DNA from: Candidatus Sabulitectum sp.
GTDB lineage: Bacteria > Fermentibacterota > Fermentibacteria > Fermentibacterales > JCC-6
Assembly: GCA_023136985.1 (NCBI GenBank)
Contig: JAGLQD010000020.1
Location: 1 to 10,507 of the forward strand
Direction of reading: 5' to 3'
Length of the DNA: 10,507 nt
Numbering within the stretch: the stretch's first letter is position 1; the number at the start of each line of letters is the position of its first letter. The position numbers were made by a program, and so were the translations under genes. The notes beneath the pieces were generated by a model that saw nothing but the letters and a program-made list of their open reading frames with translations, did not search any database and was not told the DNA's origin. This document shows positions 7,070-10,507 of this stretch, one piece after another.

Positions 7070-8295
7070 TATGTAAGCTCTGCAATGGAGTTTAATACGA
7101 TCACTCTTGCACCTGTTTTCTCTGAGATCATCTCGACTGTAAAATCATCAAGCGTTACACCATCATGATTGAACATCACCGAAGGGAGAAAAATCTTTTC
7201 ATCTTTGTTGAAGAGACGCCTTACAACATCAACTACATCTTTTCCGCCTAGAAGACCGGCAACACCCACCAAAGGACCCATCAGGGTATTTCCAACTGCC
7301 ACAACACTATAATTCGACTTTGCAATTACTTTCTCAATGTAGGGAAAAGCCATAGTACCAGTTAAAATAACTCCCTCCCCGGAAAACATCTTATCACTGC
7401 ACTGGTCAATCATAACTGATAGAAGACCTATTCCGTTCGCAGCAAGTGAACTGTCTTTGTAGAAACTCACTGAAGGGATCTCCAGTCCAGTAAGCGCATA
7501 GTATTCGTCAGCAGGATACACCCATGGAGTTCGTCTTTTATTCAAAGCTTTCTTCCGCCACTCAAGAATAGTCTTTAGCGTACGGTGAGCCTGTTTTTTT
7601 GAAGCTCTTGATAATGGAACAAGGCCTGATCTCCATTTAGTTAGACCAACCGGAACAATTCCAAGAATTGTAACATTGGGACGAGAAAACAAGTCTTTCA
7701 GCGTGTTCTCAAGGCTCTCACCGTCGTTCCAGCCTGGAACCTCGACTATCTGAGCTTGTATCTCCACACCATGTTTGGCAAGCCTGTCGATCTGAGGGAG
7801 TATTTCTGCGGATCCTGGGAGTCCAAGCATTCTCCCTCTTAGCAGAGGATCTGTAGTCTGTACAGAAACATGGAGAGAGGAAAAACCTCTGGATATAGCC
7901 TCATCTGTCTGTTGATCAGTAAGAGTTATATATGTACCATCCAGGAATGAATATCTAACATCATCATCTTTAACTGATAGAGAAGCCCGAAGACCTGAAG
8001 GCTGTTGATCAACAAAACAGAAAACGCATTTATTCCGACACCCTCTTACAGAAGATCCGGCAAGCTCTATTCCCCAGTGAACTCCAGGTCTTCTCCTGAG
8101 ATTTACTACTCTGCGAAGAGGACCCCGACCGATAAAGAAAGAAGCCGTTGCGCCAGATGCGATCATCAGAAGATCAACCCAGTCGCGAACAGGTTCGTTG
8201 TTACAGGATAGAATACTGTCACCAGCCTTCAACCCAGCCCTTGAGGCTGGAGACGCAGGTGTAATTTTTAGAATTGATGTTCCAGGGAAAGACAT
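7069..8295 (-). CDS. PDZ-radical SAM-DUF512 family protein
   Basis: This 408-aa protein has a PDZ-like N-terminal domain (about residues 6-65, with ITPASPASRAGLKAGDSIL), then a radical SAM core with the cluster motif C86-x3-C90-x2-C93 in RGCRNKCVFCFVDQ. The C-terminal DUF512 region has the PADEYY motif (261-266), GNTLMGPLVGVAGLLGGKD (335-353) and a LPSVMFNHDGVTLDD stretch near the end. The family is widespread in anaerobes and cyanobacteria, usually around 430-450 aa, and its substrate is unknown; the cysteines should hold a 4Fe-4S cluster that cleaves S-adenosylmethionine. In Firmicutes it is often near the GTPase gene der, which is not seen here. The ATG follows the stop of the TPR gene directly with no spacer, and the ribosome site is weak, so coupled translation is likely. 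The protein is slightly short for the family but all landmarks are present. Confidence 0.92.
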   Translation of the reverse strand: MSFPGTSILKITPASPASRAGLKAGDSILSCNNEPVRDWVDLLMIASGATASFFIGRGPLRRVVNLRRRPGVHWGIELAGSSVRGCRNKCVFCFVDQQPSGLRASLSVKDDDVRYSFLDGTYITLTDQQTDEAISRGFSSLHVSVQTTDPLLRGRMLGLPGSAEILPQIDRLAKHGVEIQAQIVEVPGWNDGESLENTLKDLFSRPNVTILGIVPVGLTKWRSGLVPLSRASKKQAHRTLKTILEWRKKALNKRRTPWVYPADEYYALTGLEIPSVSFYKDSSLAANGIGLLSVMIDQCSDKMFSGEGVILTGTMAFPYIEKVIAKSNYSVVAVGNTLMGPLVGVAGLLGGKDVVDVVRRLFNKDEKIFLPSVMFNHDGVTLDDFTVEMISEKTGARVIVLNSIAELT

Positions 8296-10326
8296 TTATT
8301 CCAGCTGAAGAGCCTTGGTCATAACCGGATCCATCTCAAAAGCGATCTTCATCTCGGCTTCAGCATGGCCGGCTCTTCCAGTAAATTCATATACTCTGCA
8401 CAAATTGACATGAAAGCCTACAATAGCACTTTGGTTGGCAAGAGTAGTGGCAAGAACAAGCCCTTTTCGGAAATGATCCTCAGCTTCATCGTATCTCTTC
8501 ATATCAAACGTGCATCGCCCAAGCATTTCTCTTGATCTTACTCTGAAATCCGGGCTGACGAGCACCTTCTCAAATTCCTGAATTGCCTCCCGGTAAAGAC
8601 CCATTTCTCTGTAGGCGATACCGAGATCAAAATGAGTGGCGTAGTCTTCCTTTGAAATACTGGAATCCACTCCCCGCTTGAATTCCATGATAATATCTGC
8701 AAGTGCTTTCTTTGAAGTATCAACTTTCAAATTGTCGATATCATCCAGAATATCAGCAACGCCTGTGACACCTGCTTCATTATGTTCTTTAGGACGCAAC
8801 CCGATCATAAGCTCTCGGGCATCCTTGTAGTCAGGACACACTTCAACTGCAGCTTCAAGAGAAGCAATAGCCTCGTATTGACTGTCGTTAAGCAGATAAG
8901 CCACTGCCAGCCTGTAGAAAGCTCTTGCCTGCCCTTCCTTGTCAATCGTATGCCTTATTCTAACTATTTCCTTCGCAGCGGAGAGGGATTCAGGGCATAT
9001 ATCCAGAACTCCTTCAAGAAGCTCGAAAACCATGTAATCTCTGCCGTCATTTCGATAGATCTCTGCTGCTCGAAGGTAAGCTCCCACTGCTCCGTAAAAA
9101 TCTCCAACATCAAGAAGGAGGTTAGCCATCTCGATGTAGCCAAGAGCATCACCAGGGTCTCTACCCAGGCGATTCCGCATGCTTGCAACCTGCTTGGAAA
9201 GAGCTTCACGAACCTGTCTTACAGAAACAAGATTCATCGACACAAGCACATCCCCAAGTCTTGTATCTTCAGAAGCAGATACCTGCTGGTCAAGAGCTCT
9301 AAGAACATCTCCAGCCTTAAGAAGCCCACAAGCCACAAAATACTCACCGATGCGTTGAGGGCCTGTATTCTCCAGCTCTGTTATGCTCCAGTCTTCATCA
9401 TCATCTTTTGTGATATCACTGAGAATATCCTCAGAAGCTTCATTCCTGCCTTCAAGAAAATCACTTTTATCAAACGATAGATTGTTCTGAATATCATCCG
9501 CATTTGCATCCCGGGACCTGGCTCTTTCGGAACGCACCCGTCTTTTTTTCTTAGTTGTTTGCTCAGCAGGTTCCTCTAAGAAATCTCCGAGGTCTTCAGT
9601 GGAAGCTCCATCTTCACTTTCTTCCTCATCATGCAACAGATCCCCCTGGTCGAAAGAAAGATTTGTCAGAAGAGCACTACTGTCAACTTCAGAGACAGAT
9701 TCCTTTTTCTTCTTTTTCGCAGGTCTGGTTTTGGGTACAGGATGAAGTACAGATTGAAGCTTCTTCAGCATCTGTGCCAGTTTATCAATATCTGGAAGAT
9801 TTCTTTCCATGGAGATAGACAGCGCATAGTCAAGAAAAGCTTCATTCTTCTGCTTGTATGCAACTTTTGCCAGATTACTGACCCACTTATGTGAATCAGG
9901 TTCAATTACCGTTAATGCTTTCAAAGCAGCAGCCACGTCAGGTGAGTCAAGAGATGGTTTACCCTTCAGATAAGACACATACTCTTTTCCTGCCTGTTCG
10001 TGCTTGTCCTGCTGATAAAAGCATTTTGCCATTATTAAATTGGCTTCTATCTCTTTTGGGAATGCCCGTACAATTTTTCTGCAAATAGACAAAGAGACCA
10101 TTTGAAGCCCCTCATCACTGTACAAATTTGCTGAGATCAGAAAATGCTTCTTCGCCTTTTCGTCCTGTTTCAATTTTAAAAGAATGTCACCGATCTTGTT
10201 GTGAACCGAAGCATCCTGGGGATCTTCATCCACTACGAGATTAAAAATCTTAAGGGCGTTCTCAAGTTTTCCCTTTTGAACAAGATCATGAGCTTTTTTC
10301 TTCAGTGAAGTGACATTTTCCGTCAT
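8296..10326 (-). CDS. Large TPR scaffold with embedded MshEN-like (GspE N-terminal) tandem motif
   Basis: This 676-aa soluble protein has no signal peptide or membrane helix. Residues about 6-120 and 385-676 are TPR helices; the C-terminal set includes EDYATHFDLGIAYREMGLYR, a pattern shared by a group of long bacterial TPR proteins. Residues about 198-320 form a disordered linker with basic runs (KKKKK at 204-208, KKKRRVR at 259-265) alternating with acidic runs. The linker carries two copies of an NLSFDxxDxL motif (222-231 and 282-291). Residues 325-348 and 356-379 are two 24-residue units matching RxGxxxVxxxLxxxxxVxxALxxQ, as in MshEN domains of type II secretion/pilus ATPases, which can bind c-di-GMP. 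It probably organises a complex, perhaps in response to a nucleotide. The ATG is preceded by a GGGGGG run about 9 bases upstream; the gene is the first of the tight operon. Its exact function is not known to me. Confidence 0.85.
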   Translation of the reverse strand: MTENVTSLKKKAHDLVQKGKLENALKIFNLVVDEDPQDASVHNKIGDILLKLKQDEKAKKHFLISANLYSDEGLQMVSLSICRKIVRAFPKEIEANLIMAKCFYQQDKHEQAGKEYVSYLKGKPSLDSPDVAAALKALTVIEPDSHKWVSNLAKVAYKQKNEAFLDYALSISMERNLPDIDKLAQMLKKLQSVLHPVPKTRPAKKKKKESVSEVDSSALLTNLSFDQGDLLHDEEESEDGASTEDLGDFLEEPAEQTTKKKRRVRSERARSRDANADDIQNNLSFDKSDFLEGRNEASEDILSDITKDDDEDWSITELENTGPQRIGEYFVACGLLKAGDVLRALDQQVSASEDTRLGDVLVSMNLVSVRQVREALSKQVASMRNRLGRDPGDALGYIEMANLLLDVGDFYGAVGAYLRAAEIYRNDGRDYMVFELLEGVLDICPESLSAAKEIVRIRHTIDKEGQARAFYRLAVAYLLNDSQYEAIASLEAAVEVCPDYKDARELMIGLRPKEHNEAGVTGVADILDDIDNLKVDTSKKALADIIMEFKRGVDSSISKEDYATHFDLGIAYREMGLYREAIQEFEKVLVSPDFRVRSREMLGRCTFDMKRYDEAEDHFRKGLVLATTLANQSAIVGFHVNLCRVYEFTGRAGHAEAEMKIAFEMDPVMTKALQLE
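9454..9663 (-). repeat. Repeated NLSFDxxDxL linear motif in the linker of the TPR scaffold
   Basis: Two copies encode NLSFDQGDLL (bases 9634-9663, residues 222-231) and NLSFDKSDFL (bases 9454-9483, residues 282-291). Each is followed by an acidic stretch (HDEEESED and EGRNEASED). Between them, residues 245-252 (DLGDFLEE) look like a third, decayed copy. The spacing of 60 residues and the surrounding disordered, charged sequence suggest docking peptides and not a folded domain. No DNA-level repeat is evident beyond the shared codons. Confidence 0.6.
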
Positions 10327-10356
10327 TCCCGGCAGACCCCCCGTTTTAGCTGTATT

Positions 10357-10507
10357 CTAGGTACTATATACCTTTAACCCGGCGCAGTACACTGCATCTA
10401 CATCAGGATTACCCAGATGGTAAGGTATAGTTCTAAAATCGCTGCAATTCCAGATAACAAAATCAGCATCAAACCCTGTTGTCAAACTCCCTTTCTGCTT
10501 CTCCAAG
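10357..10507 (-). CDS. hutI: Imidazolonepropionase-like amidohydrolase, C-terminal 49 codons (partial)
   Basis: Reading on the minus strand from base 10506 to a TAG at 10357-10359 gives a 49-residue C-terminus; the rest lies outside the window. It contains GSLTTGFDADFVIWN, followed by a DFRTIPYHLG segment and a final VDAVYCAGLKV strand. This matches the end of HutI, where G-L-x-x-G-x-x-ADxVIW is followed by a PYHxG motif and a last V-x-x-V-x-x-x-G-x-x-V strand. HutI hydrolyses 4-imidazolone-5-propanoate to N-formimino-L-glutamate in histidine degradation. The ADFVIWN part is shared by many amidohydrolases (dihydroorotase, urease alpha, adenine deaminase); the PYH motif is what favours HutI. 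It sits 30 bases upstream of the TPR gene on the same strand. With only the tail visible, catalytic residues cannot be checked. Confidence 0.75.
   Translation of the reverse strand, partial: LEKQKGSLTTGFDADFVIWNCSDFRTIPYHLGNPDVDAVYCAGLKVYST
10363..10391 (-). promoter_or_regulatory. Possible sigma-70-type promoter for the nine-gene operon
   Basis: On the minus strand, TATAGT (10363-10368) matches five of six bases of the -10 consensus. TGTACT (10386-10391), 17 bases upstream, matches three of six of the -35 consensus. Transcription would start near 10355, leaving a leader of about 29 bases with the GGGGGG ribosome site before the ATG at 10326. Both boxes lie inside the end of the imidazolonepropionase-like gene. 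The -35 match is poor and the local AT content makes chance matches easy, so this is a weak prediction. Confidence 0.3.

Noticed and set aside
8782..9480. Plus-strand open frame (232 codons) opposite the TPR scaffold
   Set aside because: No family resemblance and a composition typical of antisense translation of Glu/Leu-rich helices. No good ribosome site or operon partner is on the plus strand.
10359..10373. Inverted repeat AGGTA-CTATA-TACCT at the end of the imidazolonepropionase-like gene, considered as a terminator
   Set aside because: The stem is only 5 base pairs, AT-rich, lies across the stop codon and is not followed by a T-run on the minus strand.
1..10507. Mobile element, prophage, CRISPR array, tRNA or rRNA
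   Set aside because: No direct-repeat array, terminal inverted repeats, transposase or integrase motifs, or cloverleaf-like stretches were seen, and coding is nearly continuous on one strand.

Overview
The window carries ten genes, all on the minus strand, packed almost without gaps. There is no mobile element, RNA gene, CRISPR array or phage signal. Protein style (MoxR/DUF58/BatA/BatB membrane proteins, TPR scaffolds, a PDZ-radical SAM DUF512 protein, Shine-Dalgarno starts, TGA used as a stop) points to a chromosomal segment of a diderm-type bacterium. My best guess is a member or neighbour of the FCB group or a related candidate phylum, but no marker here fixes the taxonomy.

Layout in the direction of transcription (high to low coordinates): (1) the last 49 codons of an imidazolonepropionase-like amidohydrolase (10357-10506, cut by the window edge). 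(2) A 30-bp gap, preceded by a possible weak promoter inside the end of that gene. (3) A 676-aa TPR scaffold with an embedded tandem motif resembling the MshEN (GspE N-terminal) c-di-GMP-binding domain. (4) A PDZ-radical SAM-DUF512 protein. (5) A membrane-anchored histidine-kinase-like protein lacking the phospho-acceptor His and the main ATP-binding residues. (6) A phosphomannomutase/phosphoglucomutase. (7) A MoxR AAA+ ATPase. (8) A DUF58 protein with a VWA-like core. (9) A BatD-like secreted/membrane protein. (10) BatA-type and (11) BatB-type VWA membrane proteins. (12) The start of a BatC-like exported TPR protein, cut at base 1.

From the 676-aa TPR gene to the BatC-like gene the junctions are 0, -1, -4, -1, +5, -1, -4, -1 and -4 bases (negative means overlap). 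The nine genes are therefore very probably one translationally coupled operon. The second half is the widely conserved moxR-bat locus: a MoxR chaperone-type ATPase acting with VWA proteins whose MIDAS metal sites bind partners at the membrane. The first half is not part of the usual locus. A candidate nucleotide-sensing scaffold, a pseudokinase, a hexose-phosphate mutase and an uncharacterised radical SAM protein are placed in the same transcript. That suggests, as inference only, an envelope-related module with its own regulatory front end.

No stretch longer than 30 bases lacks a gene.
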